Source of the DNA: Erythroxylum novogranatense
Lineage: Eukaryota > Streptophyta > Magnoliopsida > Malpighiales > Erythroxylaceae
Reading direction: 5' to 3'
DNA: 64,000 nt
NCBI GenBank assembly: GCA_029891385.1
Contig: CM057230.1
Location: 49,951,414 to 50,015,413, forward strand
Shown: positions 46,601-57,829 of the stretch, piece by piece
Layout: each line of letters opens with the position of its first letter
How positions within the stretch are numbered: position 1 is the first letter of the stretch
Notes under the pieces: model-generated
Database searches by the model: none
Told to the model about the DNA's origin: nothing
What the model saw: only the letters and a program-made list of their open reading frames with translations
Made by a program: the position numbers and the translations under genes

Positions 46601-48080
46601 AGATGTTCAATTTCTGGAGTGAAGTTGAGTATAGTGTACAGTCTCGGTTTTATCAATAATTGGATCTATAGAGGTCCGAATTGAGTGATTTTGGTGTTAA
46701 TGAGTTTCTAAAAATTAGAGGAAAATATTGTGACGGAAATTTTTGGAATAGTGCCAGGAATGTCACGAACATGCATTGTACACGTTTTAAATTGCTACAT
46801 GTGCATTATTAAAAATTTCTGATTGGACAATGTGTAATATATGTGTGTTTGACTTGTTATAGAGGCGTATTTAGAACGTCAACCTACCGACGTTGCCGAG
46901 ACTTCCAGGCATTAGCTCGGAAGCTATTGGTGAGTAACCTAGATGGTTCCTCAATTATTATTTGCTTATAATTCTGTGGTGAATAATGGTGGTATTGTGT
47001 TATGATTATGGATTTCGGACAGAAGGTCCGATGTATTAGGAGATTATGACATAGAAGTGCTATTTGTGTGATTTATTGTGATTGCGATTTTAATGTGATT
47101 AAATGTGAACTATTTGTTCGAATGTGATAATTTGGAAATGATTGTGATGTGAATATTGCTTTATTGCGACATATGCATTCCATGTATGAATGCATGATCA
47201 GTTAATGATAGTTGTGACCGGAGCAGCCACCGAGAGCTAAAAGCTCAATGTATTTGAGCTTTGACCCCACAGTGATTCAGAGCCTCAGGCTCAACGATTA
47301 ATGCGCCCATATTTGGACAGTTTTAGGCGCTCGATCACAACACCGTAAGAAATTGGAAAGTGTCACATCGCATTTCATATGCATTCGATTTGAATTTCTT
47401 TGATTGAGTGAATGGAAAAATGCCTTATGATTCTGTGTTAACAATCATGTGGTACTTCTGAATGTGAATTATGAAACAACTGTGTTATGCTTAAGTGTTG
47501 CATGAATTCATTTGGTTATGTATGTCTAATCGAATGAAATGTATAAATTGTCTATGCTCAAGTGAAATTGTGAAATGTGATCAAATATGCAACAATGTGA
47601 GTACATGTTATGTGACATGATGTGTTGTATGAATTCAGTGAACCATTGATGATGGTTACCTCACTGAGTTCACAAACTCACCCAAAATTGCAACATATTT
47701 TTTAGGACCAAGAAGAATACCCCGTTAGGCCACGGGTGTATAGCAACCGCATGTGAGTGAGAGAAGAGGTCGTGATCAGTTCATGTCTGCATTAGTGTCA
47801 GATAAATTCTGTATAAAATTGTATTTTTTGAATTTTTGTACAGATGATTCGGTCAATTTGTAAAGTCACCAGACTGAATTAATTTGTATTTATAAAAGGG
47901 CTGATCATTGTACTTACTGGTGATTGTGTATGTTTTTTGATGTATGCATAGTGTATGTTGTGTTTTTTAAAAAAATAGACTAAGTTTTGACTGAGTAATG
48001 TAGCACCCCACCCTTGCAGGGCACGAACTCGGATATCACCATCGATATCGGGTTCGGGTCTTACTGGAGTGGGTGTTACA
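43650..48080 (+). repeat. 3' LTR of LARD-like element
   Basis: 4,431 bp, pairs with 35,496-39,938. Confidence 0.93.
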
Positions 48081-48085
48081 TTTTT

Positions 48086-49659
48086 CCCTAATCTTTCTCC
48101 CCATTTGTCTCCCATCTTGCATCCGCTTATATCATTTCCTCTTTGTTTTCTCCATCAAGCTCTAGCAACCTCACACCCTCCTTGTTTCTCCAATGACCTC
48201 AGTCCCTCTTTGTTTCTTTGACGACCTCATTTTTTTTTATTCTTCCTACATTTGTTTCTTTCCAATGCTCGGGAGCATCTAACTATGAGGTGCTTGTCAA
48301 GGTTAATCCTTGCTTCTTAATTTTAATCTTAATTGTATTTGCATTTTCCCCATTGCATTATTGTTATGGAGCCATATATAAGTCAATAATTTTCATTAAT
48401 TTTAGTTTCCAACTTTGCAATCTTTTTATTTCAATACCGTTGTGGAGTAACCTCAATTTCGACCTTTGAGGAGGCATTTATATGAATTAATCCTTCATCA
48501 TAAAAGATAATCATAATCAGTCTAGCTTTCGAAATCAGTATAGGTCTTTCTCATACTTACTACCTAGTAGAAAGATTCCTTTTGACTTTGATGCTTATTA
48601 TTTTCTATGACTATTGCTTAACTTGGTTGGTTATTGCTCATGGTTATTGAACACAACTTGGGTTTTGAAATCTTAACTTGCAATAAGTTTGCATGCCACA
48701 TCTCTAACTTTATATGATATCCAAAAATTATTTTGATAACAAATTATATATTTTCAAAGTCAAAAGTCTAACTTAAGCTATCTAATTATGATAATTTTGG
48801 ATTAATAATTATAATTTACACTAAGAATCATACACCTAAAAAACTAACAAACCTATAATATTATTTGATAATTCAAATGGTTTAGAGGTTAGCAAACTCA
48901 CCATATTGTTTATATATCCTTATTAGATTCAAACATTTAGATAATTACATCAATAGTTTTAGTTATTCAAATTCTAAAATTTTATTTCTTGTTAACCTAC
49001 ACACTAATTTAAGTTTTCAGAATCTATACTTTCAACTTAAACACTTTATTTTCAAGTTAAGCCAATCCAAATCATTAAATCAATAGACATGAATAATGAA
49101 AAGTTTTAATATCTAAAATGATGATATGTGGATAATTATAATAATGTACTTGATAACGACTTTGAATATTTTTGTAGTATATTGATAAATGAAAATTAAT
49201 AACGATGACATTTAATTTTAGTTTAGGTTTATACTAATTAAGACATCTTTAATAAGTTTTTATAAGTCAACGCTTTAAATTGAAGATATTTTGAAACATC
49301 GATTCATTATATTCGTAATACCTAGAATTTAATTATGAAATTTACCTATTATATAGGAACTATACCCTTGTAACATTTTAAGAATTAATACAGGATCTAT
49401 AAGAACATCGTTTAACATTAATTGAGTTTAAGAATTTTGCAATAACTATGAGATTTCTCATGTTATTATATACTTACCAATTAACAGTTACATCAACACC
49501 TATTGATCTAATTAGTAACTTTAGGGGAAAAAGCATATTATAGCTTTGTTTGATGCATGTTTATGTTTTAAAAGCATATCTTATTGAATGTTTGTTGTTC
49601 TATTTCTACTCCTTATACTTATTTAGATTCATACTTCCATATTTGTATTGTTAATACTA
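48086..49659 (+). other. 5' non-coding part of MULE copy 1
   Basis: Matches 57,875-59,437 in copy 2 over most of its length (shared CCATCTTGCATC, CCATCAAGCT, TCTAGCTTTC). No ORF is supported; probably leader and intron sequence. Confidence 0.65.
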
Positions 49660-51965
49660 TTTATTGAAAACTAATGTGAAGGGCAATATTAAAATGAACA
49701 AGGATATGGGTGTTAATAAATTTAATATAGTATATTTAAAAGGAGCATTAAAATATAAAGGATATAGAATAGTATCTATGTTTTACAAATTTCCTAATGA
49801 GTTGATGAGATGTTTAAAAGAGCTAAGCATACGCCATGATAAGGACATGTTGTTAATGATCAACCAAATATAAGAATTAAACCACCACGATGTTGAAGTC
49901 TTTTACAAGCATGGTCATAAGAATCCTGCAATAAATGGTGAAGAATCTAATTATGATATTGGCAATGACTTTCAAACTAATACTTAGCAGAATATGAGTA
50001 TCAATGATGAAGAGTTATTCCAAGTTTAAATTGAAAACGATGAAGTAGATTTCATTATTATACAGATGGGTGAATCTAGAGATGCTTTTCAATTGAAGAC
50101 AAGAGATGTGTGACTAACAATTAAGAATATGTTATCACAAGAACAAATGAGAATAGATGTGCCAAGATTATACATAGTGAGTTTAAATGCGACAATGTAC
50201 TAGATGAGGTTAGAAGCAGTAGAAAAGATTGTAATGAAGAGGGTGCTTATTTGAAAAATATATAAAGAAAAGAAGGGAGTTTACATGGTTAGTTTAGTCA
50301 ATATGAGGATAACGATGTTGAATTTTAATCAACAATTTATAGTGATGATAGATACGCAAGACGTCTACACAAAGAAGAATTGTATTGCATTTTATCCAAA
50401 AGTGGATATGAAGGATTTGTAGTATAAAACTAGCATGGAGTTTAATAATGAAATACAGTTCACGGAAGCAATAAAAAACAATGCAATTACTTATAGATAT
50501 AATGTTTTAATGGCATGTTTTGGTGTAAGAATGAATGTTGTTTGTGAGCCAAATATCCATTTAGGGTATATATTAGTTGGGTTGGAAATAAAAAAGGTTG
50601 CTATTAAGCGAGTAAAAAACAAATATAATTGTGGGAAAGTGAAAAGAAACAAGCAAACTAGTAGGAAATGGATTGAAAATGAAAGTTTACACAAGTTTAG
50701 GAGGATCCTAAATTAGCCAAATGGTGAAATATTAGATGAAATTCAAAGAAAGTATTTATTACAAGTGACTAAATTCTAATGTTATAGGGCTAAGTAGGAA
50801 GCTAATGTGATGCTACAAAGATCTACAGAAGGTCATTATGTTAAGTTATGGTCTTATAGATAAGAGTTACAACAGGCCAATAAAGATGGACAATTCATTA
50901 TTCAAACTAAACGGTCTTATAGATAAGAGTTACAATGGGCCAATAAAGATGGACAATTCATTATTCAAACTAAACTTAATGAAAAGTTTGGACAACCAAT
51001 GAGATTTTATGTGGGATTTAATGCATTAAAGTATGGTTTTCTTAGTGGTTGTAGGAAATTAATTGGGATAAATGAATGCTTTTTTAAGATATTCCATAGG
51101 GATGCTTTATTAGTTGCAGTTGGTTGTGATGAAAGCAATTAATTGTTTCTTATATCTTGGGCTATTATTGAGGGAAAGAATTACCTATTTAGGCATTAAT
51201 TTTTGAACATTATTACTCTAGATCTAAACATAAGTGGGAACATATGAACTTTTGTAAACAATCAAAAAAGATAAACTTTAAATATTCATGCATGTGATAT
51301 TCATTTCTTAATATTCTTTGAATTCTTCTTCTTACATTACCTTTTTATTAGTTATAAGTAGATGCATTAAAGAATCTCCTCTCAGAAGTTGAGCATAGAA
51401 AATTTGTCGACTTGTCTATGGAAACTAGTATAGTATTTATAAAGGCCATAAATATAGGAGTTTATTTTGGCAAGTAGTGTGTTGCTCAATGAAAGTAAAA
51501 TTTAATGAGATAATATAGCAATTGAAGAGTATTTCAAAGAAAGCCTATGATGATTTCAAAGTTAGGATATCAAAGACTTTTCTTAAGGCATTTGCGAGAA
51601 TAAGATCAAAATGTGAAATAGTTCACAAAAATATACAAATACATTTAATAGATTCATTTGTGAAGCTCGTACAAAATGTTGATCAATATGTTTAAAGATA
51701 TATGAGTTGCCTTAATAACTAGGATTTATGGAAAAAGGGACATGATGCTCAAATCCAATAATGATATATAACCAAAAGTGAGGAAGAAATAGAGGTTGTA
51801 TAATGGGAAGCAAGAAATTTTATCATTAAGAGTAATGGAAATTTAAAATTCAAAGTCACACTTTCCAGATTTAATGTTGATTTACAAGCACAAACTTATC
51901 GCTTTGGCATTTAACAAGAATCCTATATAAGCATACAGTGGCTTCTATATAATATCAGAGGGAGG
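49660..51965 (+). pseudogene. MULE transposase, copy 1
   Basis: An N-terminal part (49,664-49,980; LKELSIRHDKDMLLM) is followed by the MuDR DNA-binding-like region (50,435-50,720; FTEAIKNNAITYRYNV, ending in TSRKWIENE). The DDE-type core is at about 50,780-51,400 (GHYVKLWSYR; FNALKYGFLSGCRKLIG; DALLVAVGCDESN). The first catalytic D reads N here (AAT at 51,071) but is D in copy 2. The SWIM zinc finger remnant is near 51,910 (WHLTRI, YKHTVAS, YKCEYYFKSYHH). The transposase would cut and insert the element at its terminal repeats. A 63-bp in-frame duplication (50,850-50,975), many stops and frameshifts mark it as dead. Confidence 0.82.
50850..50975 (+). repeat. 63-bp tandem duplication inside MULE copy 1
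   Basis: GGTCTTATAGATAAGAGTTA begins at 50,850 and again at 50,913. The two units differ at about two bases. Copy 2 has a single unit near 60,650. Confidence 0.95.
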
Positions 51966-52185
51966 ATATTGATGCTTATCTGAGTTGATACTACAAGTGT
52001 GAATATTATTTTAAGAGTTATCATCATACTTAGAACCTATTGCACTAAGATTGAGGAGAAAGTAAAGCCATGAATTAAGAAATTAATTTGTTAACAAAAT
52101 AGAAAAAGGGTTAAAATTTATATTAATAAATATTGTAATAAGATTTGTTGTGCGTATGATAGGTGTTACTTTTAAAGGTTAATTA

Positions 52186-52314
52186 TTAAAAAATCTTTAA
52201 GTTTACTAAAATTTACAATTATAGCCTTAATTTCAAAACTAGTAATAAAATGTTTTAACTTTTAATTTTTTAAAAATAGTTTGATGTTAGAGTCTCCATT
52301 AAGAGAGCTGACGT
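52186..52314 (+). repeat. MULE 5' terminal repeat, copy 2
   Basis: Direct match to 35,306-35,430. Cut at GCTGACGT by the hAT element and resumed at 57,822. Confidence 0.75.
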
Positions 52315-52459
52315 CATTGATAGGGATTTCATACCGTACCGGCCAGAAAATGGTGAAATGGTAGACGTCGGTACCAGGATCAAATACAGGTCAGTACTAG
52401 TGTTTACCGGACGGTACCGGCCAGAACCTTCAATTCCGACCAATATCGAAAATTGCAAG

Positions 52460-52830
52460 GACTAACTTGCAATTTCCAGAAAGTTTTAACCTAAAACTAC
52501 CCCCCGCGCCGCCCTCGTTTCTGGATTCTTCTTTGGTCTCCTCTCTCCCATGTCGCACGCCTCCTCTCTTCTCAGTTGTCTCTCTCGAAGTTTCGCCTCG
52601 CCCTCGCCGTCTCCTCGTTGCCGTCGACGTCTCGTCCAGTTCTCCAGTCCTCCACTCCTCCTCCTTCAAATCTTCGACATTTCTCCCTTTAAGGCTTCGA
52701 CGGATCGGTCTCCTCGCCGCTCCTCGTTGCGTTCTCCTCCGTCCTCCTCGTCGTATCTGTGCCTTCGACGCCGTGTACCACCGCAGGTTAAAGCCTCAGA
52801 CGGACGGACCGCACGACTCTCATCGAAGAC
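52460..52830 (+). other. Pyrimidine- and GC-rich leader of hAT element
   Basis: TCCTCC/CGTCG-rich stretch near the hAT 5' end. Overlapping open frames on both strands reflect base composition. A plausible transcribed leader, followed at about 52,800 by AT-rich sequence that looks like a long first intron. Confidence 0.45.
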
Positions 52831-53889
52831 CCGATTATTTTGGGTGTATGTTTTTGATTTTGTGTTTCATTTTTCATGGAATTTTGAAATTGATTGCTTC
52901 TGTGATTGTGTTGTTGCTAGATGATGGTGGATTTGGGGAAAATCTTAGAGGTTGATTTCGCCTGGGAATGAGCAAAAAAAATGGGAATGTCCGAATGTGT
53001 GAATGTTGAAGGCTTGAAGCTGATTGCGGTTGTTGAATTTGATTTTTGTCATTTCGGTTGTTGAAGTGAAGTTGAACCGAAATTGAAATTGAAATTGAAA
53101 TTTGTGACTTTTGTCATTTTGCCTTGTGGAAGTTGAACCGAATGTGTGAAATTGAAATTGATTGGTGATTGGTCATTGTTGGTCCGATTGGAAATTAAGT
53201 TTGGAATGGTGAATTGGTGATTGTGATTTAGTCTTTTAGTAGATTTATGAAATTAATATTGAATTGTTGAATTACTGTGAATGAGATTGAATTTGACTAT
53301 TTGAGTTTGTGCAATTGAAATTGAGTTTGATAATTAAAATCAAAGCAACATTTAAATCAAATTATAAAATTGACAGTCAATTGATCAAATGTGAAATTAA
53401 TAATTAAATGTAAAATTGTTAAATTGATAATTAAAATTGACAATCATTAATTGACACATTTTAATATTTGTTAAATGGTCATTAATTTTAATATTTGGGT
53501 ATTGAATATTGATAAATAATTAGTTAAGTATAAAATTATGGAATTAGAAATTAATAATAATTTGATTGTAGTTAATAATGATAGTATTTGCTTAGTTGAG
53601 TATTAGTTTTAGCTAGGTAAATAATTAATTGTTCCTTAAAAGTTAAAAGATGTTGAACTTTAATGGAATGGCAATATATATGTAGGGAATTATAAATATT
53701 TAAAATTGGTAATGTTATGAAATTGTGATTTGTGAATATGATGTATACTTGTAGATTCCAATTTATGCTTATAATGTCGATTAAGAATTATAAAAGCATC
53801 ATATATATTTAATAATGAAATATAAAATGGTGTATATAATATTATGGTGTGTTAGAAATAGAATTATGAATGTTTTGTGTTAATTAGGA
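52831..53889 (+). other. AT-rich hAT 5' intron-like region
   Basis: GAAATTG-like words, no ORF. Confidence 0.5.
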
Positions 53890-54690
53890 TCGGAAATTGT
53901 TGGATATTGAATGGAATTATGATTGTTTTGTAATTGTTATGATTAAAAATTGTTGGAAATGGAATGAAATGGAAATAGAATTATGATTGTTTTGTAATTG
54001 TTAGGATTGGAAATTGTTGGAATGGAAATGTAATTATAAATGCTTTGTGATTGTTGAAATTGGAAATTTTTAGGAATGGAAGGAAGTGGAATTGTGGAAA
54101 TGAAATTATGATTGTTTTTGTTATTGTTAGGATTAGAAATTGTTGGAAATGGAATAAAATGGAAATGAAATTATGATTGTTTTGTAATTGTTAGGATTCA
54201 AAATTGTTGGTTATTGTTGGAATGGAAATGTAATTATAAATGTTTTGTGATTGTTGAAATTGGAAATTGTTAGGAATGGAAGGAAGTGGAATTGTGGAAA
54301 TGGAATTATGATTGTTTTGTAATTGTTAGGATTAGAAATTGTTGGAAATGGAATGAAATGGAAATGGAATTATGATTGTTTTGTAATTGTTAGGATTGGA
54401 AATTGTTGGTTATTGTTGAAATGGAAATGAAATTATGATTGTTGTGTAATTGTTAGGATTGAAAATTGTTGGTTATTGTTGGAATGGAAATAGAATGAAA
54501 TGGAAATGAAATTATGATTGTTTTGTAATTGTTAGAATTGGATATTGTTGGTTATTGTTGGAATGGAAATAGAATTATGAATGTTTTGTGATTGGAAATT
54601 GTTAGGATTGCAAATTGTTGGAAATGGAAGGAAGTGGAAATGATATTAAGTGTGTTTTGTAATTGTTGAAATTGTAAATTGTTGGAGTAT
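53890..54690 (+). repeat. Degenerate minisatellite in hAT leader/intron
   Basis: Around twelve units of the type ATTATGATTGTTTTGTAATT plus TTAGGATTGGAAATTGTTGG and a GGAATGGAAATG filler, repeated every 55-75 bases with variable length. Confidence 0.88.
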
Positions 54691-54796
54691 GTTTTATGTT
54701 ACTTATTATATATGTTGAATGTTTTGAATTGTTAGCTTTGTGCATATTGTCATTGTGTACTGAAATTATGTGTTATTTATTTTTGTATATAGATAA

Positions 54797-57170
54797 ATGG
54801 AAGGAAGTTCAAATACTCCCGATCAACCTAGTTCAGGAAGATACAGTGATCCAGCTTGGGCTCATGCTGGTGTGGTTCCTGGTCAAAAGAATCATACCAT
54901 TTGCTTGTTTTGTAACAAGCATTTGAAAGGTGAAGGAATCACCCGATTGAAAAGGAATTTAGCTTTGGTTAAAGGAGATGTGGAAGCGTGTAAAAAAGTA
55001 AGTCATGATGTGAAGTGGCAGATGAAAACATTGCTTGATGAACATCAATTTGAGAAAGATAGAAGGGGAAGATTGAATCTTGAAATTGGTAGTGGAAGTT
55101 CATTTCCTAGTTTCTGTGGTGATTATGGAGATGTTGAAGGTGGAAGTGGTACTGGTAGTGTTCCATCACAGCCTCAGGATCCTGAAGAATCTGATGTGAG
55201 GAAGAAAAGAAGGCAGGTGTCTGGTTTTTTTGCACCACGAACAACTCCTAGAGCCCAACTTTCAATTCATAGTGCAATGCAGATAAGAGATGCGGCTCAC
55301 AATGTGGATATGGCAATAGCTAGATGGTGGTATGATACAGGTTCGTCATTTAATGCTTCTCAATCATATTATTATCAACCTATGATAGATGCCATAGCCT
55401 TTTATGGTCTAGGATACAAAGGGCCATCGATTGATGACTTAAGAGGTAAACTTTTGAGTTGTGTTGTTTTTGAAATGGGAACTTATTTGGCTAAAAGAAG
55501 AGTGAGTTGGGGGTATTAATGGATGCTCAATTATGTGTGATGGTTGGACGAATAGGAGACAAGAGCCAATTATAAATTTTTTGGTTTATTCTTGTAATGA
55601 CTTTATGTTTTTAAAATCTGTTGATGTATCTGGCCTGATTAGAAATGCTAATAATTTGTTTGGGATATTTGATTAAGTTGTAAATGAAGTAGGGGTGGAA
55701 AACATTATTTAGTTTATTATTGACAATGATTCCGCTTATAAAGCGGCAGGAAAAAGGTTACAGAGTACCTATAATTCATTTTTTTGGACTCCTTGTGTTG
55801 CACATTGCATTGATTTAATACTAGAGAATATAGGAGATCCTAGGTATTTTCCTGTTATTGATGAGACCATGCAGAAGGCAAAAAAAGGTGACAAAATTTA
55901 TTTATAATCGTACATGGGTTTTGAATTTGATGAGAATGGAATTTACCAATGGTAGGAATTTATGTCGCTCTGCTGTGACAAGATTTGCAACAAATTTCTT
56001 ATCACTTCAGTTTTTTATTTTGATGAAGAATGAGTTAAGGCAAATGTTTACAAGTGATAAGTGGGTTGCATCTCAGCATGCTAGGTCTAATGCTGGAATG
56101 GAGATTTGTAGTATCATACTAGAAGATAGGAAATTTTGGTCGCAATGTCAATTCGTTATTCGAGTTTGTGAGCCTTTGGTGAGGGTGCTTCGGTTAGCTG
56201 ATAATGAAGAAAAGCCAACAATGGGATATATTTATGATGCTATAGAGAGAGCGACGGAAGCAATTAAAGCCAATATGAAAATAGGCCTTCTTTATACCTA
56301 CCATTCCTCTCAATCATTAATAAGAGAAGGGGGAGACAACTTTCTTCTCCATTATTTGCAGTCGAGGCATTTTTGAATCCTAGTGTGTATTATAAACTGG
56401 ATGTTAAAAAGCAAGCTGTAGTTAGTAGAGGAATGCTTTTCACAATTACGACAATTGTTCCTAATGAGACAATGCAAGAAATTTTAAGTGAACAAATGGA
56501 GCTTTATAAGTCGTGTAATGGGGATTTTGGAATGTCGCTTGCGATTCGACAAAGAGGAAGACTTTCTTTAGCTATTACTTATTTCTTATTTCTTATTTGT
56601 TGAAAATTATTTATCACTTTATTTTGTTTATAACACTACTTTTGTTATCTTATAACTTGCAGTTTCTTGGTGGGATCAATTCGGATGTAATGTTCCAGAA
56701 TTGAGAAGATTTGCGATTTAGATTTTAAGTCAATGTGTGAGTGCAACTGGGTGTGAAAGAAACTGGAGCACATTTGAATTTATCCATTCCAAGAAAAGGA
56801 ATAGATTGGAGCATAAGAGGTTGAATGACTTGGTTTATGTTCGTTACAATTTAAAGCTTTGAGAAAGGTAAGTTATTTTCATTATTAATTTTGATATAAT
56901 TTATTATAATTTTCTAATAATTAAATTTAATTGTTTACTAGGAGTCTTAGTAGCACAAGTTGTTCAAATGATCCCATTGCCATTGATAATATTGATGTTT
57001 TGGCGGATTGGGTTTCTGAAGAACCCAATTTGGTTGATGTGAGTGATTTGAATTTGGAAGATAATCTTGGATGGGAAAGCATTGACATGTCATTTGGTGC
57101 ATTAATTTTGAATGATGAGGATGATGAAGCTCCTCTCAATGATGAGGATTTTGTACCAAATGATCACTGA
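54797..57170 (+). pseudogene. hAT transposase
   Basis: The start at 54,797 (MEGSSNTPDQPSSG) opens 240 codons with a BED zinc finger (CLFCNKHLKGEGITRLKRN; an expected histidine is replaced by asparagine), a basic stretch and the start of DUF659 (MAIARWWYDTGSSFNASQ). The frame is lost at about 55,519. It continues as CDGWTNRRQEP (stops near 55,674 and 55,713), TPCVAHCIDL, TRFATNFLSLQ, then after an intron ending TTGCAG at 56,662 the hATC dimerisation domain (WWDQFGC; CERNWSTFEFIHSKKRNRL) at 56,663-56,864. A last exon (from about 56,940) ends in an acidic tail at TGA 57,168. Frameshift, stops and a changed zinc ligand make it inactive. Confidence 0.9.
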
Positions 57171-57821
57171 AGTCGATCTTGATTCAATGGGGTTCCGCCA
57201 TTGACGATTAATTTCGTGTTTTATTTTCATCTTTTTTAATTTTACTTGTATTTGATCATTGATGTTTATGTTAAATTATATATATGTAATGTAACTGTAA
57301 TATTTTTGTTTCAGGTTCAACTTCTACTTGATTGCTTATTCGTCATCACCTCTTTTTGTAATATTTATTGTTCTTTTTATCGGATGTTTTGAATCTTTTG
57401 ATGTAAATATATAAAATTATTTATTATAATGATGAAATTGTATGATTGTAATATTTTCAGTGCTTTGTATTATTCTTAATTTTATAATTGTGTGATGATG
57501 ATTGTCTTTGTTTATATTAATTGTGGTTATTATTTATATGTAAAATATTTAAAATTTATTGTTATTTCAAATTAATTGTCATTATTATTTATTATTAAGA
57601 TTTTTGAAAGCATGGTTGATGTAAACAGTAAACTAGTAAAGTATACAGTACAGCTGTATAATATATCAATTTGGACTATTTTGTAATTTTTAAAAATTTT
57701 AGGGACTATTTTATAAATTTAAAAAATATCCCAAAATGGTACCCGATACCGACCGATACCAGTACAGTTCTGTTCCAGAGCTCAATCCAGTACCGAACCC
57801 GGTACGGTATTCATAACATTG
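57171..57821 (+). other. hAT 3' region
   Basis: Non-coding. The last 100 bases hold repeated GGTACC/ACCGATACC words that mirror the left end. Confidence 0.65.
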
Positions 57822-57829
57822 GCTGACGT

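Larger units (their letters stand above)
35496..48080 (+). mobile_element. LARD-like gypsy derivative with LTRs of about 4.4 kb
   Basis: LTRs at 35,496-39,938 (4,443 bp) and 43,650-48,080 (4,431 bp) start TGTAACATCCC and end GTTACA. Identical 5-bp TSDs TTTTT lie at 35,491-35,495 and 48,081-48,085. The intact site is visible in the second MULE copy near 57,875. The internal part (3,711 bp) has a primer site and a polypurine tract but almost no coding content. LTRs this long around a non-coding core fit the LARD class. The LTRs are about 95% identical over the first 180 bases by eye. It is related to the Tekay-like element at 17,570-24,705, which could have been a source of proteins. Confidence 0.92.
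35165..52110 (+). mobile_element. MuDR-like (MULE) copy 1, split by the LARD-like element
   Basis: The 5' part lies at 35,165-35,495 and resumes at 48,086 after the LTR element; joining them matches copy 2 (52,050-52,314 plus 57,830 onward). The coding remnant at 49,660-51,960 has the N-terminal region, MuDR DNA-binding part, DDE core and SWIM zinc finger of a MULE transposase. The copy is in the same orientation as copy 2 and directly upstream of it. No inverted repeat is found at its right end, so its 3' end may be lost. The boundary at about 52,110 is approximate. Confidence 0.75.
52315..57821 (+). mobile_element. hAT transposon with 8-bp TSD
   Basis: 5,507 bp, flanked by perfect 8-bp TSDs GCTGACGT at 52,307-52,314 and 57,822-57,829. 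The ends are imperfect inverted repeats: the left starts CATTG and reaches CATACCGTACCGG, and the right, reversed, starts CAATG and reaches AATACCGTACCGG. GGTACCGG-type words repeat in both subterminal regions. The uninterrupted site is seen in copy 1 near 35,435 (GCTGATGT). An 8-bp TSD, CA-type ends and a DUF659/hATC transposase place it in hAT. The transposase is broken. Confidence 0.95.

Noticed and set aside
52467..52955. Overlapping open frames of 79-162 codons on both strands
   Set aside because: They fall in a pyrimidine/GC-rich hAT leader, overlap in several frames, and show no motif; base composition explains them.
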